Assembly (NCBI GenBank): GCA_019614645.1
Contig: JABWDB010000047.1
Span: 310,001 to 374,000, forward strand
DNA: 64,000 bases
From: Stratiolaelaps scimitus
Taxonomy: Eukaryota; Arthropoda; Arachnida; Mesostigmata; Laelapidae
Direction of reading: 5' to 3'
The translations under genes were made by a program, and so were the position numbers. Of the stretch, positions 50,557 through 62,500 are shown in pieces (the stretch's first letter is position 1; each line of letters begins with the position of its first letter). The notes under the pieces were generated by a model. That model saw only the letters and a list, made by a program, of their open reading frames with translations, made no database searches and was not told the origin of the DNA.

Positions 50557-53500
50557 CAGCTGACATACACGAGCCGTACGTCCACTGCACACTCGTCAAT
50601 TGTTCGGACAAAAAACACCGCCACTATATATATATATATATATAGTGTCATCTGCTATTAGTGGCAGTGTTGTCACATGGTGCTGATGTCATCTGCACTT
50701 TCTCTGTGAACTTCCAAGAAGAGAGGCCAATCATCGCAATGATGTATGACCACACGAGTGTGATATGTCTCATGCCACTGTAGACTATTGCACTGGCGTA
50801 ATGTGTATCTGTAGTACGCATCGGATTTTATTTGAGCCATGTGCTTACTTCGATTCTGTGATTTTGAGATCTGGAGATTTGCGTACAAATCAGGGGGTCA
50901 TTTATTCGGAGTCCAATATATTTCTCCGATCGAAGGTTCCATCCTCTTTGTCTCTATCTCTTTGTCTGTAAGGATTTCATCTCGTTCTGGTGTATCCCGA
51001 TTCGCGTACTCCATGACCCAGCTCTGTGCCGGCCATGTGAACACAGTGCACACGGAATGAGAACCTGGTCCAGCACTGACTTTGATCGTTCATCCTCGTA
51101 CGTATCGTCTCGATCCGCGTTGCTTCCAATGCCATTGTCTTAGACGTTTCCGCGGCGTACATACAGTAGCTAGATAGACAGATACAGTAGATGACGAGCG
51201 AAACTCATGAAAATGTATTCGAGAACTCGTCGTTACATGGGTGGCTTCGTCGTCTGCAAATATATGATGTCACCACCGCGAGCCACGATATATTCACCAC
51301 TGTCGGCACGCTCGAAATCATTGTCCCATGATCATTGTCGCAGCCCCATAAACACCACCGTCATGAGCGACCGCAGCAGTATCAGGAACATCAGCAGCGC
51401 CAAGAAGCAAAAACAACAACAACGTCAGCAGCCGCGGCAGCAGCAGCAACAACAACAACAACAACAGCGGTCATATTCCTTTGCCGATGTGCGGTTCTTG
51501 TGCGCGCCCGTTGCTTAAGCAAGTCAGCGCGGGGGCGTATGCTCTCGGGAGCGGACGACGCCGTTGCCTCGCTGGCAAAGCTGCCGACAAAGCAACCAGC
51601 CAAGGAGACCGACGAGCCGATCAACCACAATACGACGACATCATCATTTGGCTTGCCTGTGCCGCGTCCGAGGAGCATCCCTGTCTATCCGCCATATCCG
51701 TCCACTCGCTACAGGAGCGGCGGCGGCGGCTTCGGTCGCTCAGTCTATTGGCGACAGCTCTTGCCGCTATGTCAACAAGCGGCAACCAGTGACCAACGAG
51801 CATTCATTTGTTTGTCGTTTGTTTGAAATCGAAAGGGATTTTTCATTGTCGTCTTGTAGATCAATAGACATATGGTGGATGGATAGGTAAAAGTAAAGGT
51901 AAAGGTTTTATTGGTTTATTAAAGGAGCTGCAATTTTACAATGGTATACTGCAGCATCTTCATCCTCTTTTTCTCCGCCAGTTACGGCTGATGTTACGGG
52001 AGCTTCTGCTGGAGCTGTCGTTGCTGTTGTTGTTGTTGCGGACATTGTTGTTGTTGCTGCTGCTGCTGCTGAGCTGGTGGATGGAGCGAGGGCGCTGTTT
52101 CTGTTGTTGCGGCAATCGCGGCGGCCGTGGTATAGTGTCCACAATCTTCTGCCGCACACATTCGTCCCGTGACTAAAGAAGTAGAGTAGCTGCTGAGCGC
52201 GATCCATCGATGCCTTTGTCCCCTTAGCAGTGGAGGTGTTCGTCGCTTGCCTATTGCTAATTGCTGCTGCTGCTGCTGTTAATCCTACAGCTGGCTGTAT
52301 CGATCATCGATGTCTGACTGTGCCGGGCAGCGTTAAGCCGCGTAGCAGATCATTTCGGTTGGAGGAAAAAGGGCGAGTCAGAAGCGACAACAGCAGTAGC
52401 CGTGTGTCCCTTCATCGCTAGCCACACGGGGGATACAGTCAGACCTGATCGCCTAATGAGAGACGCATGAGGAAGATGTGCGTTGACGACGAAACCGCAA
52501 ATGTGATGAGAACAAAGGGGGAAGGGCAATCGTCGTAGCAGTCGTAAGTGGTCGATCGTTGCGGCTGTCTGCTCACATTGTTCAAGTTGTTTCGCGCAGC
52601 AAAACCTGCCAGAATTTGCGACGGCGGCGGTGGCAGCGGTGGCGACGGAGACAAATTGGGGAAAGGCGGATCACGCCATTTGTATTCCCAGTGTCTTTGC
52701 GCGGATCTGTTCCGATCTGCCCCGGGGCGTTTGTTTGCCGTGTGCAACGTGTAGGAAAATATCAGGAACAGTGCGTGACACCTTTTTCCAGCGGTTCGAG
52801 GCCGAGACTGGCCTTCAAGCAAAGGTACGGCTGGGGGGAGATTAGGCATTTGCCTGAAGAGCATTGAGATGTATTGGTCTTGAACCAATTCGTGTGTTGT
52901 GGCTGTTCGTGTTCACGTTTTGCTGGGCTCATCGTTCGGTTGTGACGCCGAATTCAGGCGATACTCGAAAGCAGCGTTGCTTTTCTGAACGGCTTGGACA
53001 ACGTCAGGTGGTAAAGGCAACTGTGCGCTTCGTTCCCCAACGTTTTGCTGATAGATCGCGCATTCGGTTTGAATTCAAGATCGGCTCGTTCCATCCGTGA
53101 GAGGATAATCACCATTCGCGTTCCGTTTAGCCTCCCGTTGTCCCGTGCGTGATACTGTCGTCCTGTGACTATTTGCAATAGGTCACTGGGACACCTGACT
53201 AGATCTGTCAAATGGCAGCTCTCATTCTGCGCTCTCCGCTCGGCGTCATTCATCATTCCATTTTGTGCTTCGCTGTGCTGGTCGATTTCAATTACATGAT
53301 TTGTATTGACTTTACTATTCAATCGTTTACCACAAACTCTATATCGACTCATTAGACGCACATCGAAAATTATCAGGCGAACTAGGCGTCTGTGTAGCTT
53401 GCGTATGTTCAGAGATTCTAATTCCAATGGATCGAATTTGAGGAGTGACTCGACAGGTTTACGTAGGATACTCGAATAGCTGTTGTTGAGGCTACGGGAA

Positions 53501-56500
53501 GCGCACGAGTTCACCTGGCGAATTCACGGCGTTAATTTACTCGGCTATCTGCGTGATAATCCACCCTCACATGTCTTCCAAGTTGTTGATCGCATTCTCC
53601 AACTTAAATGATCCCAGTGCTTCGGTTGTCATGCTCCACAGTTGTTTCTGGATTACGCCATGTACGGGAAGAGGCGTTCGATGTTCCTCGGGCCTGCTGC
53701 CAGATCCAATTGAAATCCTACAACAACGACTATCCGATAAGCGTGCTTATACGTAGGTGCGTCGCGGTCTGTGTACGACCAACGTGCGCACAGCCCCATT
53801 AGTGCTTAGCCCATAAGCAATCGTCGTTCCACGACCATTTGTTTGACCATTAGCTGCGGCGTTGTGCCAATGAGTAAATTGACGACGCCCTCAGTGACCA
53901 TTTCATTTTTTAGGCAAATATATCCACGAAAGCATAACAAGGGACGCAAGTGAAAAAATCGTGAAAACAAAGGTGCATAAGGAAAGCAACGAGCCACAGA
54001 TTCGTCAAACGATTTCAGTTCACCGCTGATTAGTGTGTGTGTGTGTGCGGTCGCCGGCCGCGTGCGTCCTGCCGCTGCCCGTCAGGGGAATACACAGCGT
54101 TGTTAATCACCAACTCAATCTCAGAAGAGGGGGAGCAACTATAAAGATCCGAAAAGTCCGTAGAGCAGTAAAACGAGGACACAGACAAATATTTGCGTGT
54201 TTCTCCCACCATCGTTGTCTGATCATCTCAGTGCTGCTGCTGCTGCGGCTACTACTGTTGTCTGCAGTTCGGAGCGGCCGAGACAAGGGGGACAAAGCTG
54301 ACGTGACTCAGCCAGTGAGTGGTACCCGTGCGGCTGTAGTCGTGTTGTCGTGTGTTGTTGATTTTGGACTGATCCACTGCTAAGAGGCCGATAAAAGAAG
54401 AAGGAGTACACCGCCACCACCGCCAAAATGGTTCGTATACGCATTGTTGATGTTGCTTTTGTACACGGAGACGTTTTTGCTGTTCGAGTATCGCGTCAGG
54501 CTCGAAATCGCCGTGAGCCTGATGCTTGTTGTGCAGTTGTTGGTATTAATATAATATAAGGATTATTATTGTTATTACGCTACCGATGTGTTCACTCTTC
54601 ACTCATTCGATGAGATGACTGATCGATATTGTGGAACGTCGAAGTGAGCTGTTGTGTGGTGAGCTCTGTCTCGAATATACCTATGTCCGGAACAGGCTGA
54701 CTCAGGCGTGGTGATCTTATGTATCAAGTGAAGTTTAAATTGGAAGGAAACACTAGGCCTTCGGCTGCATATTTTTTAGTGTCAGACAAACATAGAACGA
54801 GCGAGACAGAGAGAGAGAGACGTGTTGATTGACGGCCGTTCGCACATGCACGCGATGAGATTGTTCAGCCCCCTAGCTAAATAGATATGTACGTGCTGAT
54901 CTAAATATGTGTGGTAGTGGTTTTCTTGAACTGTGTGAGATTAATTATGGATACGAAGTATGTGATCAATCGTTTAGCACGCCGAATGAATTGAAGTACG
55001 CTCGTGCTTCAAGTGAGGTTTATGTAACTCTCATTGCTCATCGTTCACCCTCCCTCCCTTGTTGGCTTGTCAGAGTGTGGTGCACCCGCGTCGAGACAGT
55101 GGTACTTGAGAGGCTGACAGGGTTGGAATCGAGAGAATTTATTGCACACGTCGCACTGAAGTCTTAGCCGTTGTATTCGCATACAGACCTGAAATGAACC
55201 ATGCAACCTACAGAATGGTTTCATGCAGGAATGAGAACCACGGGAATGTAAGGTGGCATTGGTTGAATTCGATTTTTGTTGAAACGCCCGATACCCTTCG
55301 CATAACGTAGAGGCAAGGTATTTATGTTGCCTTAAGAAGTGAGATCGTCAGGGTTATTGGTTTACGTCTTAGGATTTCGAATTTGTCTAAAGAGTAAACC
55401 TTTTTTACCTGCCTTTTGCGTAAAGGCACTTTCTCGATTCAGTTGCAGTCAACTTCACACCTGCTCCACATGTGTGTCCCGTAAATATGAGCAAAGGCCT
55501 GTTCAAACACAAACGAGTCCTAATCGAGTGGGCCTTTACGCCTCAGAGCGTTTATTTATTGTCACAGCGGAAACAATTACGCTACATATGTAGGTTGCAT
55601 CGTGATTCAGTGGAAAAGGAGGAGTACATGTACTAGTTTTTTAATGAAGCTGAGAAAACGCCGCAAATAGAAAAATAAACGGCCATATAATTAGGTGTGT
55701 GGTTTGAGGGGGTGAATCATAATTAGCAACTTGTGTGGCGTGTCTCGCGGGTCTCTCGCGAATAGAGCTCGCAGATGCTGCCACAATCACTTACCTACGC
55801 ACTCAGCATTCGACGTAGAGAATCGTCGCCAGTTGTAGTGTGATAGCAGACTACCACAATACACGATAGCTTGCCGTTTGTTTTAAAGTAGGGGTTACTG
55901 TAAATACGCCTGATGCACACCGGGCCTTACTACAGAGGTACTGTGGGCCTCCATGATAATGTGGACCTTGCACGAACTAAATAAACTTTTTTCCATAGCT
56001 CATACCCTCGCTGTCTTCCTTCTATGATAGACTGCAGTACCGCGGTCTAGCACTACTGCGAGGTCCTCGCGACCACTGAAGCAGTTATCCGCCTCGGCCT
56101 CTCTTATCGGGGACAGATCTCGGCGCTGTCCACAACATCACTTTAACAACTACAGCTTGCCCAAATCGGCAGCAGTTGGTCAATGTTTGTGGTTCAAAGT
56201 GAACGGTAGTTTCAGTTAAAGATAGGATCTATCATACGTACGGCTGTTCGTCACCGCGCTTATTTTTGAGGAAATATAACTTACAAGAGCGAAACAGCGA
56301 TCGATGACAACGAATCAATACACTCAATTGAAACTGCATAAGTGGTTCTCACTGTTGGTGAAGACACGAGGTGTGTTTTCCGCCTTGCACATCATCGATG
56401 ATATCTAGTTGTTCCGGCCTTGCGACCGCAGATAGATTCTGCATCGTCCGTCGGTCCTGACACAGCGTCTATCGTTCTATGGTGCACTATTCCTATTGGT

Positions 56501-59500
56501 ACGTTAGCCGAGATACAGAACACGATTGCGACATAGACAGGGTTGACTTATAAGCGTCTCCGGCAACTGAAACGGAACGGCGGTTAACTTCAGTGGTCAC
56601 CGAAACGATGAGAGAGGAGTTTTTGGGTGGGAGAAGCTGCCTACCCGTGTGACGGTATCTTGCACGAAACAAACCTCTGTATCTCTTGTCACCATTAGCT
56701 TTAGCCGACTGTAGAGGGCATGCCCAACCAATACCGTCATGTGTTACGATGAGCTGGCATTTGCGGGTCGATTCGTCCGCCACCGATCCTGTCCAGTCGG
56801 AATCACTACTAATCAATGTGCAGCAACGCCGTTCGAGGAGCTCGTTCGTTATGTTTCTCCTCATCCACGATCACATAACGGCCTGGTGCAGCGTCGCGGA
56901 CGGCGGCACTTAGTGTCACGTCGACCGACCGGCCGCCCGGGCCCCGTGTAATGACAACGATGACAATAACAACAACCGTAAGAATAGTACAATGTTATTC
57001 ATTCGGCATGCTTCTGTCATGTCAGTGACATCTATATATGTATATATGTCTAGACATCCACCCGCTGAAGGAGACATCTTGTGTGTATCGGACTGATTAC
57101 GGAAGGATACATCTGCTTTGGTCATGATGGCCGTGCGCTAGTTATTAAAATGAGACGGAAGGAATATTCTTGTAGAAAGTGTTCTGAGGACTTTCGTTGG
57201 CTGCTAGCGAATCTGCTCTCAGCGCTTCTCCACCAGGAGGTACTGCTCCATCGTCATGGCCTTGATAAGCAATTTCATATTGGGTATGCAGTATAAGTTA
57301 GTGTACGAGTGGACAATACTCTGCTTTTTGGCACCAATGTCTGGAACAGTCAACTTAGGAAATCTGGAGAGAAAAAATCGTATGCGCCATTGTTGCCAAT
57401 CTGAACAACAACAACATTGAGCCCTTGGGCCGAACTCCTGCCCGAAGTCCTTGATTCTGCTGGTTGATATGGAATGATGAAGGTCCAGGGGAACGAGGGA
57501 ACTCCAACTGGCTCAACGTTGCAGGGTTCACATGAAGTGTGAACGATTAGCCGAACGCGGCTTCGGTCGTTCTGATCACAGGCATCGAAATGCTATGTGC
57601 ATGTCGTCAAATTTATTTGTAACTTAGTGTCGTGTAGATAGTCGAAGATAAAGTGAGATAACGCCTAATTGTGCTTGTGATGGTGACGTTCGTACCCATA
57701 AAACGTTTCTCCAACTACAAAAGCCTCAGGGCAGCTGGGGGGGGGAGGTCGGTTCCAGGAACAATGTTGCGCCTCTTTTGTTTTTTGGGGGTTCACTGTT
57801 AATTGCACACAATAGTGGGCCGCAGTCATCGGATTTCGAAATCAATAATTAGAAATGGTTATTCAGGAATGGTGACTTGCCTCCGATAACTGATTAGAAA
57901 CAAACACGCTGACGTATTGTGTCCTTATACGAAGTGCATTCTCTAAATTGACTGCACTGTTTACTGCCGGAGGATAGCGATCGGATGGGTCGATCGGTAC
58001 TCGACCAGCAGCGCAACGAAGCCATCTCCCAGCAGCGGTAGCACCAAACTGGATGTCGGCGACCCGTCCGTCACTCAGAAGCTTCAAGCCACGGACCCAA
58101 GCGAGGAATAGCTGTGAGCCATGTCAGTTAGGTCGCTGTTAGGGCTAGCCAGGCAACCTTCCTCGAGGTAGCTCCACCGTCACTTACTACTGCTGCTGCT
58201 GCTGATGCAGTAGTCTGTGTTAGCCATGGTAGCTGGTGGCTCAACTGGAGCATCGCCAAGCTATGGACGAAGTCACCGCTCCACCATAGCGCCATTCTGT
58301 CATGAGTCGGCAGAAGTCACCAGTCAGCATTATAAAGCCGCTCGCAGAGGAACAACGCCCCGGGTCTTTCGTTGGCCGCTTACTCTTAATGTTGACGTCT
58401 GCTGCATCGATGCTGCTGCTGCTGCTCCTGCTGCTGCTGTCAACCGTTGTTGCTATTGGCTGCTATTGTGGTGTGCCTCTTCATAGTTGACACAATGGAA
58501 GACTACCTTACTCACTGCAATACTGCCTATCTGAATATATTGAAGTGGTGGTAGCGGCGTCTAGGTGGTGCCCAGACGCTGTGCTTGCACTCGTCGTTCG
58601 CCAGTAGACAGCGAATGCCCAACCAGCCAGCCGACGGCTTCCCTTCAACGCTCGCCGCTCCAGCCTGACCTACCGGAGGAATAGCCTCTTGCGCGGCAGC
58701 GCCGAGGCGTTCGTTGCTCGCGACAGCCGCCGGCTTCCCGGCTTCGATGATACAAACGCTTACGGGCTAAGTAGCCAAGCTGGCATCAGCCTTCCAAGCC
58801 GTCATAGATGTCCTCCTCATTCCGGCCGACCGATAGACCAGCATAGTTAGTCAACTCTGCCGCTGCTTGTGTCTGACACCGATGCTTCTGGCAAGTCCAT
58901 CCACCCATACGGTCGTCGGTTGGTCTGTCAGCCCGTCCCGATGTCCGCCAGCGATGCTGCCGTTCCAGGTACACCATGCGTGTGTTTCTCCGCCCGTTGC
59001 ATTGCTCGCTGGCTGGCCCTCGTTGCTGGTGGTGTCATTTTTGTCAAGCCACTGCAGATGCTGCTTCCGTGGGGACGGCTGTCCGACTGATACATCAGTT
59101 TCAGCGCAATACAACGGGGTTAACTCCTGACCGAACGCCGCTAGTGCTGCACTCCTCGGGCGTCTACTCGTTGGGAACGACAACGAATACACGTCCGCCC
59201 AGATCCGCTGCGTTGTGGAAAACGCCACCATCTGGAAGGACTGGATTTTTGGGCGAATTCATTTTTCCTCAATTTTTTTTGTTTAGTATATTACGTTGGC
59301 TTTTTTTTATATTTTACATATTTGTTTGTATCGGGGGGACTGCTGCCATTTTCTGTAACTGTTATCCTAGTACAATATCATAAGAAAATCGCATTGACAG
59401 TGTGAAATGTCGCCAACGAAAAAGATATCCACCTGTAACCGTGTAACCTGTGATCCAAATAATAATAGTACTTCATTGTTTGCTCACACGCTAATGTGTT

Positions 59501-62500
59501 ATACATATAGACACCTAGGTTTGTCTGTTTACTGTTTTTACCATTTTCACTGTTGTACCTTTGGGCCAGGTATCCAGGTAATCAGGATATACATCCACTT
59601 ATGGTTGATGGTCAAAGTGCGGATGCGTGCACGGAACGTCTGCTATGCAGATGCACGTAATGCTCAATGGGTCGTACAGAAAACTTAACAGGGTGTAAAG
59701 GCGTCATCAAAACCCTTTGGTGGTAGATAGAAAAGGGAAGGTTTATCTTATGATTAGTCCGGACATAGATCTGAAGTATAACTTCTGCTGGATGATGGCC
59801 CTCTGATGAGGCCAGTCAGCCCAGAGAGATAGAGAGAGAGAATATCCTTGTGCTTAACATGAAATCCAGAGGACGGTGACCGAAGTGTCAGACACCTGAG
59901 TCTGGTCGAATCAAAGGCGTGCTCCTGAATATTATTTGCTCATGTCGTGTGTATTCTCAGTGAAGCTCTTGCCGCCGTTACGCCAATGCTAGCTTAAGTA
60001 GATCAGGTCAAGAGGTGCGGGGCACAGGAGTAATAGCAAACCAACTCAATATGCATCCATCCGAATTAATGAACACAAGTGACTATTTCGAGCCATAACA
60101 TTAATAATAATAACGACCATAGAAAACGATTCGTAAGTAGCCCATTGTATACATTATATTGTAGCTCGATGAATGAGCAAGCCAGTTGTGTTTTCTGCTG
60201 TGGTAGGTCGTAACGTTGACACAGAGTTCTGCTATTTCGACCGCACCTTAGCATGGATGCATTGCTGTGTGGGTGGCGTTCTTCTTGTCGAGAGGAAAAT
60301 TCCTACAGGTGCATTGCTACTAGCCGCAGTGTTGGCTGAGAGTCAGCCAGAGCACCTTTAGCCGCGCCTGACAGACCGAACGCCGCAGTCGTATGTAAAG
60401 ACGGATGCTAGTATTCTTTGAGGAGGGCACAAACTGTGGGTACGCATGGAGTCTGTTTGGGTGTGCGCAATCAATGCGAGAAGGAAAGGCATTACAACTT
60501 AGGAGTGGGATCTGCACTAGTGGTCACAGTGGAAGGCCGTCTGTTGAAGGTATCCCGAGGTTATTGCCTGTGGTGTTTGGCACAGCGAGCCTGAGCACGG
60601 AAGTCCTGGGAATACAATGGAAGGTTTTTACGACCAGGGAGGTTTCGGACACGGTGTCTATTATTAAGAGCAGCAAAACCAACAAAGGATTGTGCGATTC
60701 CTTAAGACGACGATTGTTTTAGCCTCGATACATTCGATAAGAAGCTGTCAAGAACGCGCGTGCCGTCGACCTTCGTAAGGCCTCCCGCAAGGCAGAAGCT
60801 GAGCGCAAAGTGTCTCGATCAACGTCGAAGTGTAAACCTTCTTTCGGTGGCGGCAAAATTGCGAGTGTCAATTCCTTTCGTAAGCCAAGCCTCCTCAACA
60901 GCACGGGACTAATGCGACGACAAAAGAAAACACCATTTTGTAGTTATATAGGCTACACTGTTTGCCCGAATCATATTGCTGACGCTGTACGTATTTATCC
61001 GTGATTCTATTTGACGCGAAAATTGGTGACATATGTATCTCGCTCATACGAAGCGGCCTTTCACGCCCCATTGGTACGGCGACCAATGAGCAAACGATCC
61101 TCGATTTTCAGTAGTAGATGCATGGATATAGAATTGTCCTCTCTGATCGTGGTGATTCGGTTGACGGTTGACAGCGATGACTTCCTATGCCGATGTCCTT
61201 CGCTGCGTTGTGAATTCGGATCTGAATTTGCCCCGTTGTCGTGGTAGACTGCCTGATTGCCGGCTCATCCTGACGCACAGCTGTATCGAATGCTAGCTCT
61301 GGACTGAGGCACTTCTGCGAGCAACGAACGTATCGATTGCCACAATCAAAACCACATCTGGCTGATCGTATCGTCCGAGGCGATTGTTCGATTTGGCCAG
61401 TTGCTGACTTTTATTTTATGATCGCGCGATTCCACTGAAAGCTGAAGACAGCTGAATATCTGAACGATCGAATCCGGCGACGGTGTCCGCTAAAGCGCAA
61501 ACGTTGACGATAAATAATAAATGCAAGGTGGACACAACGGCTTTTTTTTCGGAGCCCCTTTTTTGACTGGTGCCACTAATTGATGTTCAGCCAGTTCGGC
61601 TAGCGAACAATTTCAAGGTGCGTCGTATTCTGAACGGCTGCAATCACCCATTCAGATTCAGTAGCCGTCGCATCGAGGGGCCGGCAAAGGCGACAGCTGG
61701 TTGCCCTTCAGAAAAAGGCGAGAAGACAAGAAGAATAGCCGAATCAAACGTCATGAGGTGGCTGTCAAACGCAAACAGGTCTCCTATAATAAAAAAAAGA
61801 TCGTCATTTTTTTAAATATTTATTTTGCCCTTTGTTCCTTTTGCCAACTGTGCGGTGTAGCCAGTACCATTTTTTTCACCGGTCGCTGGAGTTTTGGGGG
61901 CGAAAGGTCATCCCGGTACAGAGCCAGTTCGTCCGTGATTGTTATTCACAAAAGTCAAAGAAGAAAAGCTATGCGAGCGCTTTTAGATGCTGAAGTACTT
62001 CGGACAATATTTCTAGTCAGAAGTTGACGTGGGAGGGTGTGGACTTCTCGAAGAAGCAACTGAACTCTGGGTGGGTCTCGCTGAGCTACTGATGGTGATT
62101 GGAGCAATCTGGGGGACGATTGCTGCGTAATTGCCGCTCGTGCGCAGCTGCTATTCACAGACAGTAGATCAGGGTGACTGCGTCGTGAAGTGAAGTGATT
62201 TGTCAAGCAAAATGGGTGACTCCGGAGGTTTCGATGTGTGGATGAGGCAGCAGGAGGCCTCGTTTTCTGCGGTATGTTTTTTTTGCCACCGTAACTAACA
62301 GCTTCATAGTGCAAAATGCAAATTATATTGCTACTTTACTTTGGCCCTGGTGGGATGGATTGGAAGTGATTTACGATTTACGCTGGGCGATTCGGAGCTC
62401 AGGTTTCAGTGGACGACTCGATAAGCTGTTGGGAATTCAGATTTCTCTTGGATGACTACTGGAAGCTCTGATAGTTATATTATTACTATTTCGCCAGTGC

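Larger units (their letters stand above)
45373..62211 (+). other. Giant first intron of the ERM gene, islands and repeats
   Basis: No other conserved exon of the ERM protein was seen between 45373 and 62211, and none is expected between Met-Pro-Lys-Pro and Val-Asn-Val-Arg. The intron holds GC-rich triplet-rich islands (about 47.3-50.0, 51.3-54.4 and 58.1-59.2 kb), palindromes (46366-46421, 50622-50647), long TA runs and a LINE-like tail in minus orientation. The islands may be internal promoters or untranslated first exons. Confidence 0.6.

Noticed and set aside
50202..50651. 149-codon open frame on the minus strand with Tyr-Ile runs
   Set aside because: Most of it is TA microsatellite translated as Tyr-Ile, so this is repeat sequence rather than protein.
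52954..53514. 186-codon open frame on the minus strand
   Set aside because: It opens with GTG rather than ATG and has no recognised domain. By a rough estimate about one frame this long is expected by chance in 64 kb over six frames.
58851..59231. 126-codon open frame on the minus strand near 59 kb
   Set aside because: It lies in a GC-rich island with open frames on the other strand as well, and has no domain or splice context.
60739..61004. Basic, Lys/Arg-rich open frame on + resembling ribosomal-protein tails
   Set aside because: A stop codon lies just upstream of the Glu-Ala-Val-Lys-Asn-Ala-Arg stretch, and no known ribosomal protein or other family could be matched by eye.
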